Part shown: positions 12,584 to 23,759 of the stretch, one piece after another
Position numbering within the stretch: the stretch's first letter is position 1
How the letters are laid out: each line of letters opens with the position of its first letter
Assembly: GCF_014805625.2 (NCBI RefSeq)
Contig: NW_023998415.1
Span: forward strand, 40,691,487 to 40,755,486
DNA from: Glossina fuscipes
Taxonomy: Eukaryota > Arthropoda > Insecta > Diptera > Glossinidae
Direction: 5' to 3'
DNA: 64,000 bases
Position numbers and translations under genes: made by a program
The notes under the pieces: generated by a model
The model's database searches: none
Told to the model about the DNA's origin: nothing
What the model saw: the letters and a program-made list of their open reading frames with translations, nothing else

Positions 12584-13086
12584 GTTTTACAACCAATGTA
12601 GCGATACTATCCATTGTAATGAAATTGTCTGTGCTCTCGGTTGGATGATGGTTAAGCACTGATAACATTTTCTGGTTTTTTTCAATTCCCTCCGCACTTG
12701 ATTAACGTCGTCACATATAATGCTGAATGAATTGGATTCAATTGCAATAAATTGATGCGTGCATATGTAACCTTACGTGTGCAGTAAATTTGTGTCAATG
12801 TGAAGGACATTACAATTGAAAAAAAAAACAAAAACAAAAAAAAAAAAAAAATTTAACAAAAATTTAGAATCCGGTCTTTTAAAAATCGGCAACAACAACA
12901 ACAATGCAAATAGCATAACATACCTTTATTAAAGCAGCTGTTGTTCCTAAAGCTTTTAAGCGAAATGATGGAAATTGCTGAGATTTATAATGAAATAAAA
13001 CCGAGACAAGCTTGGAAAGGGTAACAATTGACAACAAACATAATGTTTATATTGACGGTAATAGCTATGATGATGATGATGATGAT
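8570..13086. other. Spacer without a supported gene
   Basis: Open frames at 8917-9237 (106 codons) and 12166-12648 (160 codons) lack recognisable domains. The second reads through a (TA)n at 12286-12319 and a poly-T run at 12551-12582, so it is chance. A possible terminal exon on the minus strand at 10150-10262 is listed separately. T-runs occur at 10517-10551 and A-runs at 12820-12851. Confidence 0.5.
10150..10262 (-). CDS. Doubtful terminal exon of an unknown gene
   Basis: On the minus strand a pyrimidine-rich TTCACTTTTTCACAG acceptor precedes about 37 codons (first codon split) ending in STAAYDDDQL and a TGA at 10152-10150. Composition is more balanced than in neighbouring chance frames (Ala, Thr, Ser, His, Asp mixed). 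No upstream partner exon was recognised and no domain is visible. It could equally be a chance frame in spacer DNA. The open frame itself extends upstream to an ATG at 10359. Confidence 0.15.
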
Positions 13087-13186
13087 NNNNNNNNNNNNNN
13101 NNNNNNNNNNNNNNNNNNNNNNNNNNNNNNNNNNNNNNNNNNNNNNNNNNNNNNNNNNNNNNNNNNNNNNNNNNNNNNNNNNNNNN
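13087..13186. other. Assembly gap of 100 N
   Basis: Exactly 100 unknown bases, the usual placeholder for a gap of unestimated length. The left edge ends in a GATGATGATGAT array, so the join was probably lost in a simple repeat. The sequence order across this point rests on scaffolding only. Confidence 0.98.
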
Positions 13187-13351
13187 TTACTAAAACCTTT
13201 TTGAATTGTTTTTGACTTGTGGTCGGTCATGGTTCTATAAACGGCGACAGAGTAGTATATATCTAAAAGCGAAAAATTTTCATATCCTTTATTAACAACG
13301 CAAGAGAAAAATCGATATTCTTTAGTATATATTTATGTTTCTGTCTTTCTT

Positions 13352-13436
<85 letters not shown>

Positions 13437-13670
13437 TTCTCTCTTTCTCTCGCTCTCTCTCTCGCTCTCTTTCTGTATATGAAATCTGTTTAGCAATTAG
13501 AACAAGGGTCAGTCACATGTTTACACCCGCTCAACGACATAGCATTCAAATGATTTAATTAGTCTGGCGGCAGGAAAGAAAACAAAGGAACCCAAAATAA
13601 AGGTCACGGTCAGTTTAAAAGCCACCAGTTCAACCCATTTATTAACGTCATCAGTTTCACAGATACATTC

Positions 13671-13706
<36 letters not shown>

Positions 13707-13821
13707 GTTTGTTGCTGCAGAGTGGTTTAAATCTAACCATAACCAAGCATATCGTAATGTAATCTAAGTGTCTGGTAAAAGGCAATTCTTTTATATATAT
13801 ACAGCGATGTTTCTGTGCACG

Positions 13822-13855
<34 letters not shown>

Positions 13856-13986
13856 TGTGCAATCGTCCCTTTTAATTATTCTAAAGTTCACACTCTTTAC
13901 ACTTACACACACATATACAGATTTGGAAATATGTATAAGAAAATCTAGGTCACATTCTTTCTATCCGTATATACCCTTTTATATAC

Positions 13987-14020
<34 letters not shown>

Positions 14021-14100
14021 ATAGTCTAATTTCCAGCGAAAACCGAAAAAAAAATATTACAAAACATTTGCAAAAAAAAGGGTTAAAAAGTCTGTAATGT
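13187..14100. repeat. Cluster of long microsatellites
   Basis: Four arrays lie within 800 bp: a (CT)n/(CTTT)n tract at 13339-13473 (about 135 bases, almost purely pyrimidine), and (TA)n at 13673-13702, 13821-13850 and 13987-14018. Open frames here encode only Arg-Glu or Tyr-Ile repeats. Confidence 0.9.
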
Positions 14101-14759
14101 CTTTATCGCTTAATGAGTTTCCATGACGCCGTGCTTAGGTCGCTTTTAATTACTAAAAAAGAAATTCATTGACCTTTTTGTTACTTTTCGTTTTTCTACA
14201 TAAGCTATGTACGCATTAATTTTTGTTTTTCCTTAAACAGTTAAACAGTTCTTCAGACCTACACTACACTAATGACATTTGAGCAGACACAAGCCACCCA
14301 AAAGATGGATAAGAGTTATTTGATATTGATTCACGGCAAGCAAAATGAAATTGAGAAATTGAAAGAGCGAATCTTAAATTCTTAACAACCCAAGGCGTTC
14401 GCATTCGCATTCGTGAAGAGTTTATCATATTTAAAATCAATATTTCATAAATGCTTTATAAATTTTTGATAAAAATTCAACTAAAAATGTATCTGTCACG
14501 GTACGGGGGAAACAATATTAGGGACGGATAATGCGGATAAAAGGGAAGACGTAAAGACAAAGAAGCGCTTATCTAAATCGAAACCATCGGGAAGATTAGA
14601 ATATGTGTTATACATGGTGATTCCAAAGCGTGAAAAAAGGCGCGACAAAAATGGCGAATAGACAAATATACAAGAAGAAGCATATATCAATATACAAATA
14701 AGCTAAAGCACTTTTTTTTTGCAAAATTCGATTTTTTTTTTTTTATCAAAATAGTTTCC

Positions 14760-15915
14760 TTCACAAGTGACGCAAACAGTCCGATGGTTCTGCGGCTTTT
14801 TGATGACTTCTTATATCGTACATAATTTACGATACAAAGATATATGCGCACGCCCTGAGAGACTTAATGTACAACCATCTCTTATTATACCGATCGTTTC
14901 AGTACCACTTTCTGAATCGATCTAAGCTTAACTGTCTTGCTATCCATATATTCTTTCACTTAGTCTATAAGTCGCGATTGTTGAGATATTTTTTGGTGTA
15001 ATTTGTTACGCTAACCTGCTTTGGCCCAAGGACGAACCATGTTGAGTACAGTTCGGATTGAGCCACTTCTTCGACCACTTCCCGGCTTATACAATTTATT
15101 TTTAAAAATAATTTTTAAAAAATTCTGAACAAAAATAGCTGAGAGTATTTCAGCAATCTAAACTGATGCGAAATATTGTGTTCGGATGGAGAAACTTTTT
15201 CAATCCCATGCCGTATGGCAATTCCTAAAGAAAGTGAATCTTAACAAGATAGAAGACATAATTTTCAATAATTCTTGGCGAAAATTGATTCACAATAATA
15301 ATTAGACATAAACTTTGGTCTCACCGAGTTTGGACGACGTAGCTCTATTTATTGAATTTCGTCCCATATAAAACCTCTAATGAAAAATAAGACTTTAATG
15401 GGATAAAAATATTCACATTTTCTTATGAAAATTGCTTCGGAAGAGTAATTTGATATGAAAATTAAATATATCAATTTTGGACCAAGTAAATCTATTTTTT
15501 CGATATCATCGCTTACACGATAACTATCAGGAAATATTAAACCCTTATATGTCAAAGAGGCGTAATTTTGAATATTTTATGATGAAAATTGATTCACAGT
15601 AATTTATTTAATCCTAGGGATTTTGGATTACATGTGTCAATTTTTTTGACCTCGCCGTGTATAGGGACTGTCATGAAAAGCAACACCTTCTAAGACGTCA
15701 AAATTTAATTTGTAATTCTCAATGGTGAAAATAATTGAAAAATAATAAAATATTTGACCAAGTTTGTTGAACTTGGGCCACGTTATTCGACGTTTTGACT
15801 ACATAAAAGTAATGCATAATGTTTATCGTATTATTACGAAAACGAATGAATGACTGTATTAGCGAAAGTGATATAGGGTACTTAATTATCAGTATTGGCC
15901 GACTAAAATGTTTTT
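14760..15915 (+). repeat. Long dispersed-repeat derived stretch
   Basis: It opens with an ACCGATCGTTTCAGTACCAC block and CTTTCTGAATCGATCTAAGC. It closes with TAGGGTACTTAATTATCAGT and GGCCGACTAAAATGTTTT at about 15868-15915. Both blocks match starts and ends of repeat copies elsewhere (33815 and 2750). The middle consists of several similar 150-250-bp segments around 'GATGAAAATTGATTCACA' (15275-15295 and 15570-15600), suggesting internal duplication. No coding content was seen. Confidence 0.45.
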
Positions 15916-16234
15916 TTTTTTTTTACTTTCCATGGTCGTGTCTGTTCAGTCTTTATGCCATCTTAATTGATCACACTTAGTTGGGCGCTTACGTAATTTA
16001 CCAATTACTAATGTCTTCTATAGTAAGACTATTCAACCTTTCAATGATAATTATCAGATGCTACAGTTGAAAGTTGCCGGTGAATGGCTAACAACTCATA
16101 TTTTAACTATGCCATTTCTTTAAAATAAAATTCAAAGTTGTTCCATGTTGCATGTCTGTCTTTTGTTATTTATGACTCCAAAAGTTGCCTGAGATCAAAA
16201 TGTTTGGAAAACTTCGTGTCGCGAACCTTAATGC

Positions 16235-16410
16235 TTAACACGTGTACCTGTTACAAATTTCAACTTACGGCACACAATGGCACACGGATTAATTTTGCGT
16301 AGCCCGCGCCCTCAGAACTAGGGGGCTGAACTGCACTGGAGAAACCATATATTTATATATTTATCGTGTATGGCCCAATAAATAAAAAGAAATAATAAAA
16401 AAAAAGAAAA
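16235..16410 (+). repeat. Repeat shared with 37569-37745, probable LINE 3' end
   Basis: Shared blocks are CGTGTACCTGTTACA, CGGCACAC, GGCTGAACTGCACTGGAGAA and TGTATGGCCCAATAAAT. The same order with substitutions occurs at 37569-37745 inside a gryzun intron. Here an A-rich tail follows from 16380, as expected for the 3' end of a retroposed element. Confidence 0.5.
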
Positions 16411-16419
16411 GAAAATTTA

Positions 16420-17365
16420 AACACAAAATATAAGCCCATTAGACTCTGATACACCTCTTAGATTTTCAAGAGAAAAACTCGTCGCCGCATTGCAGATAGC
16501 AAATCTTGAACCCTTCTTTGCCACTGACTGTGCGTATCTGTGCGAAAACGCGAGCCATAAAAGCAACAATTAATGTTTATGGCGTGCACGACAAAAAGGT
16601 GAGGTGAGGGTTTCGGCAGATCCCATAGTTCCGCTCCCCTCCCGATGGAGATGAACGGTAACCACCTTCCAAATTAATCAAGTAAAATCATCGCATAAAA
16701 TGATGAGTAATTTGTGGAAGGCTGTTTAAGGTGAAAAGAAAGGCCAAATTAGACAAGCTCAAAATTTCATACACGTACTTGTGAGACCGTCCGAAGGAGA
16801 AAACCAACTTGGACTCAGTTTATCGAACCATCCCACAAGACTATACAGGCTGAGCATTACATTACATTGGTCAACACTGATACTTACTTAACAATGATTA
16901 GCCCCTATTTCCGTTGTTATTATTCTTTTCTACTTTGTACGTCTTTTGCCCGCACAATATGGGGACAGAGCAAGTTTACATGAAAATTATGTGAGAATAT
17001 CTTTAAAGAGATTTCTTCGGAAATCTATTGCAAAAGTAAAAGGGCTGACAAGTAACATTCTCTTAATTAAAATCGTTACTCAATAAGATAAGATAATGCG
17101 ATCGGAAATCGTGCGGCCAATCGTGTGTCTTCAACTTGCCTGCTTCAATATTTTTCATTTCGATCAATTTCGGAAACTTCAACTCTCGATAAAATCTTCT
17201 CTTTTCAATGCATTTTTAACAAATTGAAGTAAAAATTTTCGTAATTAAAAGCAAAAAAAAAGGTTTTATTAAAAAGTTTTTGGAAAAGAAAAAAAAAACA
17301 CACATTTAATTAATTGAAATTGTATCCGAAAAAAAGTACTTTTCAAAATAGTTATAATAATAACG

Positions 17366-17425
<60 letters not shown>

Positions 17426-18400
17426 AGAAACCATCTTGAATAAAAAGTTTAGCATATGAACGGAATGACTAACTGATGATAGATGATAGAGTTTGAAAAT
17501 TCTTGTTCCTTTTGTTGTTGTTTTGCGTACGCTTGATTGGAAACTTTAAAATGGAGTACGAAAAGAAAAAACAAAGAGAGAATAGAAAGACAAAATTCAT
17601 TATTATGTGGTTTCTATATGGCTACTATTCTATGACAAACAAACCATGGAGTAAGAGAACTAATTAGATTTTTACTTTTCAACTGAACGCAGCTGCCATC
17701 AGAATGAAAATCACAAGAAAGATGTACAAAAAAAAAAGAAAGACTTCTATAATATTGGTAAACTAAATGCGATTTTGCGATTTAAGAAAAATTGAAAAAA
17801 AAAAAAAAAACATTAATTTTACACATACCTGCTCATCTACTACTACTACTACTACATAGAACGCAGATATGTAAGGAAAATGAGGAGGAAAAAATCGAAA
17901 ACATAATGAATAGCAGAGAAAGAGACATTAAGCATATTTCATTATGAATTTAAATTTGAACTATGAAAAGAAAAAAGAAAGAAAAAAAACTGCTTTCGAT
18001 AAAGCTCATAATGATGTAAACGATAATGATGATGACGAAGAAAAAGAAGGGTAAGATGTATGCATAAACAATCCATGTCTATGTTTTGTGCGAGGACTCA
18101 CCCTCTTATTTGCAAAGCATAGAATGGTTATAATGTTCCTTCTCTTTCTCTGCATAAATGCTATATCAACAGAACTGTTCTGGACGTTTCCAAAGCTAGC
18201 TAAAAACAATCTAAAGTGTAACAGTAGTTAGTAATATAAGCGCCAATCAACACCGACTCTCTAATACTCTTCGCATTGATGGTAAGAAAAGTGCGTTTTT
18301 TTAAATCATTTTACTTTCATTATCTGCGCGAATTCTTCTTTCTACTTATTCTATAATTTTCCTGGCACTTTTCCAACTTGTAACATATCATTAGATTTCT
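16420..18400. other. AT-rich spacer, no gene seen
   Basis: No domain-bearing frame was found. A compound (AAT)n-(CAA)n microsatellite occupies 17352-17426, and A-runs occur at 17290-17300 and 17796-17810. The rest is unique AT-rich sequence. Confidence 0.5.
17352..17426. repeat. Compound (AAT)n-(CAA)n microsatellite
   Basis: About 13 AAT/ATA units run straight into about nine CAA units with one junction base change. Confidence 0.9.
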
Positions 18401-18405
18401 AGTTT

Positions 18406-18410
<5 letters not shown>

Positions 18411-18446
<36 letters not shown>

Positions 18447-18588
18447 AACTTAGCCAGAGAATAAATTCTAAGACTAAAGTCTTAAAGCACTAGCATCTAA
18501 GGCTTTCGGCTTTCTACCGCACTTGAGATTTGAACCCACGACCATTGGGTTGCTAGCCGAGACTCTCGCCTACTCGACCACTCAGGCG
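18411..18588 (-). mobile_element. tRNA-derived SINE with target-site duplication
   Basis: Read on the minus strand, the head carries an A box TGGTCGAGTAGG (18580-18569) and a B box GGTTCAAATCTC (18536-18525), with 32 bases between them. This is the split internal RNA polymerase III promoter of a tRNA gene. A tRNA-unrelated body runs to about 18447 and a (ATA/TAA)n tail ends at 18411. Flanking 17-mers GATTTCTAGTTTGTATT (18394-18410) and GATTTCTAGCTTGTATT (18589-18605) differ at one base and are the target-site duplication. Head spacing resembles a tRNA with a variable arm (Ser/Leu type) but the acceptor stem does not pair, so it is not a functional tRNA gene. Confidence 0.8.
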
Positions 18589-21500
18589 GATTTCTAGCTT
18601 GTATTTTGATTGATTTGGTTAATCATCATAAGTAGAATCATGTCTAGTCATTGAACCAATACCATTACTTTACGAATAATGGAGATGCTGGAACTCTAAA
18701 CTTTATAAATCTCATTCAAAAGCGATAAGAAATTTTTGCTCTATTCGTTATTCACCGCTTGATGTATGTTGCATAAAAATAGGATTTTTTTTCTCAATTT
18801 TTTTTTTTAATAACATCACTTGAAACCAATATCTGCCAAAGTTGAACCATTTTGTGATTTTGGATTTTTTTCTTCTCTGGTTAAGCACACTTTCGTATTA
18901 CTGCCTTCACTTCCTGCGTAAACTTGTGGCCATAAAATATTCTCACAAATTGAACAGAACGACTATAAGACAAAGGTTTCATGATAAAATAAATCCGTAG
19001 TGTTAAATGCAATGAGAAGCCTTCCATCTTATCATGTTATTTAATATGTAAAAAAACTAAGAAAATCAATTTAATGATCAACAAAAACATATAGTTTGAG
19101 AAGTAAAAATGAAGAAATCGACATAAATGCAAACCAGATATATTTAAAAATCAAAAATATTCAAATTAACCGATGGTGAGTCTCAAATATACAATAGACT
19201 CAAATAGACTATAATACAAAAATGTTTTAAATTAAATTAAACGCAAATTAGAAAATTAATTTCTAATTACTTTCTGACTGCCTTAACTTTGACTTTATTC
19301 GTAACAATGCACTTGGTTCCCTTTCTATCATAGGTGTGATAGCCTAGAGCTAGAGCTTTAGCTCTTCTCTTCTTTCTTTTTATCTTTCTTCTTCAATGTT
19401 TTTTTTTTTTTGTTGTTTCATTTGTTTGCATAGGGACATACGGTTCCCGTAAGTCTCGTAAAAAGTCCAAAAAGTCCAAAGGTTTGCGAAAATAGAAATA
19501 GAAAGACGTCGTTGTGGGTTCAGCCTATCTACGGTCAAAGGAACCGACAGATAACATTAATCAAAAGTATCGTGTACTTTATTGAAGACCCTTCGCATAG
19601 TTAAGTGCGAATGATATCCACGTCTAGATAGTCTCAGAAAGCTTATACCTTACAGATTTTGAATAACGAGCCAGACGTTCTAAAAATCAGTTAGAGAAAA
19701 AAGTGATGGCAAAGTTGTTCTCTTTACTCTACTGTAGTTTAACTCATTTCTAAATATCTTTTCTAGATTATTAGGTTGCACGACATTCGGACAAACATAT
19801 ATTGAAAGTTGTCCTCAATATATATATATATTTACTTTACTACTTTACTACTTAAGTCAGGTCGACTTTTCAACTTTGATTTGTAGAGTTAGCCCAAGAA
19901 GAAATTCACTTAGTTTGTAGACTTTGTTTTAAATATTCATCAACCTCGATGAACGGCAGACCGGCAGCTTGACCCGAGCTAAAGCATTAAGGAGAAGATT
20001 TCTTAAGTGAAATTTGAATCTTACGCACTGAATGGGTGGACTCGTGTATTCTCAATTTTGACAATAAATATAAGAAGTAAACGTGCATTAAGAAAACGTA
20101 CACAATTACTGGGACGTCTCTCATAGCGGCCTACATTGTCTAGCCGCGTACGTGCGTATCCGTTACGACGAGAGAGAATTTGAAATTCGTTTGTTTCATT
20201 GCCATTCCCCTTGCAATTTCGTTCAATTTTGAATAGACGGATTGAATCATACTTGGTCGGATAATGGCACGTATGCTCGTCGCACGTTACAAACTCAATG
20301 TCAAAATTAATAAGCTCTTGTCCATCTAATGTAAATAAAAAAAATTTAGAATTACTCTCCCCTGATTTTTAAAAAAAATTTTTTATTTTTCTTTTTTTAT
20401 TTTTTTGTCTTTTTTATGCACCAGTTCTTTACATTGGTAGTGGTAATTACGCTACGTTGGCGATGGTAATCCCATACCATAATGAATATGTGAGGGGTTG
20501 ATTTAAAAAAAAAAAAAAAATTTTTTTTTTTGTATTTTCGCATATAATTTTTCTGCTCTAAACAAGGTCTTGAGTATAATGGCCTGCACACAGAGTCGTC
20601 GTCGTCGTCGTCGTCGTCGTACACTCTCATTTACTGTAGCAAACACAAATATGGGGGTGTTTAGTTTGTTTGCGTTTATTTAACTCTCACTGCTCACCCC
20701 TAACCTTTTTTTTTCTTTCTTTTTTTTTTTGTTTTTTTGATGCGAATATAATCATGGATTTTTTTACTGCAAATTTCATACACCCTCGTTCTTTTCTCTT
20801 TAAACAGTCGGAAACCGCCATTTTTTTCTATTCAGCATATTTTCCTATTGAAAAAAAGGGAAAAAACTAAAAAAAAAATTTTAAGATAGGAGGTGTAACG
20901 CTCTCATTCTCTATTTCTCTCTCTCTGTTACTACTACTTTGTTTTAAGTGCAGAAGGAAGAGCAAATATATGCATAAATATATATATATATATGCCTGAG
21001 TGTGTTTGCTTGTATACAATTACTATTATTCTGTAAGCGGTTTTGGTTTGTGGTACGTCGGCGGTTATAAAGCCGCCTACCTACCTGCCAATCCCTAGTT
21101 AAGAACACTACTGCGTACACCGTACGTTGGGTTGTTTTCTGTTTTCCTTTTTTTTTTATAGAAAATGGCGGTTTTATGGCAAATTACTGATATGCGAAGA
21201 ACACGAGAATCCAACGATTTTAATTTTTGCAACTATCGGATAATGGGAACATAATTATCCTCTGTGCAACATATATAAATAGTTTTCTGAGGTTACAGAT
21301 ATGTATGCAAATGCCTGCACGGCCATCTGTCCATTCGTATGCCTATCTCGTATTTCTGTACTCTCACCAACCAGAATTAATATTGACTAGTTTTTAATTA
21401 GGATGCCATTACGGTGATTTCAAATAGCTTAGCATACGTGCGATGGTATTAAATAACGTGAAATAAACTTTTTTTGCATGAAACCAAGTGAATTGTAACA

Positions 21501-21701
21501 ATCATTTTTATAAGAATGTCATCTGGACTTGGTGTTGCGCCAGCAAATAAACAAACCTTGCTTACATAAGATCCCCTTTAAGTCAATCTAAAAATGTGCG
21601 GCTTTATATGGTAAAAAAGCAGTAAACTGCTGCTCATCAGCCATAGCGGATAAAAAGTTTCTTTGCCAAAAAATCATCCTAAAAATCATACAGGGTACGA
21701 T

Positions 21702-22045
21702 TTAATTCTCATCCAGTTGCGCTAAGGCGCCGGTGGCCTTCATCACATTGCGAAAGAGGACTCTCGTTGGATCATCTTCGTAATTACTCTTCAAATCTAC
21801 TCATATTACCTTAAGGATTATTCTTAAAGCAGGCGACGTGAAAATCTTCCAACCATTCTTGCGATGCGTTGACCATGCATTTCCTCCAGGACGATTTGAA
21901 TAATATCGCCATCTGCGGCGGAACTGTCATTGTCGTGGATAAGCTCGCTGCGCCTATGTTGTATGTAATTAATAACTACTTTCTGGAGAGAGAGTGCATT
22001 GTGGTTTAACGACCTAGGAATCATCCGTGACTCTATTGACTTCAT
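21702..22045 (-). pseudogene. Unidentified coding-like remnant
   Basis: Two minus-strand frames in series read like protein. One of 73 codons starts at 22045 and has an acidic-polar centre followed by a basic end, GRFSRRLL. After a frame change and stop, a second at 21800-21702 contains PTRVLFRNVMKATGALAQL. Composition differs from the surrounding AT-rich noise. I do not recognise the family. It may be a decayed mobile-element protein or a broken host exon. Confidence 0.25.
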
Positions 22046-23690
22046 ATTGAAACACTTTTGTGAAAAAAGCTAAATCTCTTCTGTATTTGATTCAAACATC
22101 GTCTATACAGTTTGATAATCCGCGTCTATTGCGAAAAGCTTGTATACGTTCTCCCTAGAATATTCAGTTGGATATCGTATGGATACTACGTGGATCTTAT
22201 CGAGTCCGTTCAATGTCACTTTTTTACTTTTTGCATTCCGCAGCTTAGCTTGGCATTCAACAGTGGCATTACCCCCATATACCCCGGAGAAGAAGGTAAA
22301 TGTTGGGCATATTAGTTATGGTTAAATTGGTGAAGGGTGTTATTTTCGCCTCGACATTTTTGGATCATCTCTTTCTTTCAATGTTCCGTCTACAGTTCTT
22401 AGTCAGACACGTTCCTTTGCGTCTTTGCGACCCTGTCCTACTAATTATCATTTCGTGTCTAATGTGTGCTTACCACAATTACCACAACCTTGAACCCGTT
22501 CTTTTGTCCCTGCAGTGTAATTTAAAAAAATATATTGATTCGTTAGTCCTCACCTTAGTGTAAATTAAATAAATGCTTTTCTTTGTGTAATGCTTTAGTT
22601 TCAAGATCGGTGATGTAGTTTCCCATACTAACTTTTTTTAATCCCATTCGTTACGTTAGCTGACAAGTATGCTTCGTAACGTTAGCAATGTTAAATCGAT
22701 AAATGAATAAATCAATAAATCAATATTAAATTCTAGGAACTGTGTTAGGACCTCTTTGACACAAAATAGCCATTGCATCCTTAACCCTGAAACCCAAATC
22801 TAGGTTTTACGCGACATTTTTTTCCCGAAATAAAGAATCTGTTGACGACAGAATTGATCGCACTGTCAATTCTGGTAATAAATATGAGAAAAAATTGGTA
22901 GAAGAGCGAGTGGGGAGAGCTGGCAGCCTCTTTGGAAAAAAAAAAAAAAAACAAAAAATTTGATCTCTTCATAAGCTTGCAATTCCTTGGTGGCATATGT
23001 GCGTAGACGATTCAGTTCACAGGAGTCCTACATAAATGCTAGACATAGACACATAATATTTTATTTAAATGCAAAACTTTCCTGTTTATTGAAATTTTAA
23101 CAGAATTTTGTGAACACAAGCCCCTCTACCTATTACTCTTTTATATTAATTTTGATTTTCCTCTTCTTCTTTTTTTCTTACAATCCTTTTTTGCAAATCA
23201 TGTCTACTGAGTATTCTTTGAGTCAAAGTCAAATGCTTCGTTAACCGTGGTATTGGGAGCATTACGAAGGATTTTCCGCCGAAAGAATGGAAGCATTCCG
23301 AGCACTGTCAGCGTTAACGTCCGTAAGTCCTTTTTTTTTTTTAGTTGTGAATCCTTTCATCATATGCTCGTGAACTTGCAGAACTCCCCCAACCTGATGG
23401 CTGACATTGGTTGTGGGCAAGAATGCGTTATCGAGTCTCAAGTTAAGCTATTTTAACTACGGGCTATTTTAATCGATGATTATCATCAATGACGGCTCAT
23501 CAAGAGCCACAAAGTAGCTTTTGACTAAAGTATATATTCGAACAGTACCTTCCCTTTAATTTATTTATCTATTTATTTACTTAGACATGAAACCCAACTC
23601 AAATAAATCAACAGCATTCGAAGTAATTGTTATACTAATCAATATTAAAAACTAATACAAAATATATAAGCAGAAGTAAAGAAACAAAAA

Positions 23691-23715
23691 AATAAATAAA
23701 TAAATAAATAAATAA
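23691..23715. repeat. (AAAT)n microsatellite
   Basis: Six tandem AAAT units are embedded in A-rich sequence. They lie beyond the 3' side of the minus-strand LINE remnant and could be part of its decayed tail. Confidence 0.8.
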
Positions 23716-23759
23716 CAATTCATGTATAAATAAATAAGAAAAAAAAGAGAGGAGAAAAG

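Larger units (their letters stand above)
18606..23750. other. Spacer with simple repeats and one coding-like fragment
   Basis: No complete gene is visible. The stretch contains a (CGT)n array at 20595-20620, a (TA)n at 20978-20992 and several T- and A-runs. It also holds a coding-like minus-strand segment at 21702-22045, listed separately. Open frames at 22112-22563 show no domain. Confidence 0.5.

Noticed and set aside
12166..12648. 160-codon ORF, the longest in the first 30 kb
   Set aside because: It reads through (TA)n (Tyr-Ile runs) and a 32-base T-run (Phe run), with no domain and no splice context.
13263..13496. 77-codon ORF rich in Arg-Glu
   Set aside because: It translates a (CT)n microsatellite on the opposite strand.
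18525..18588. Functional tRNA gene
   Set aside because: A and B boxes are present but acceptor and anticodon stems do not pair, and the unit has a SINE body, tail and target duplication.
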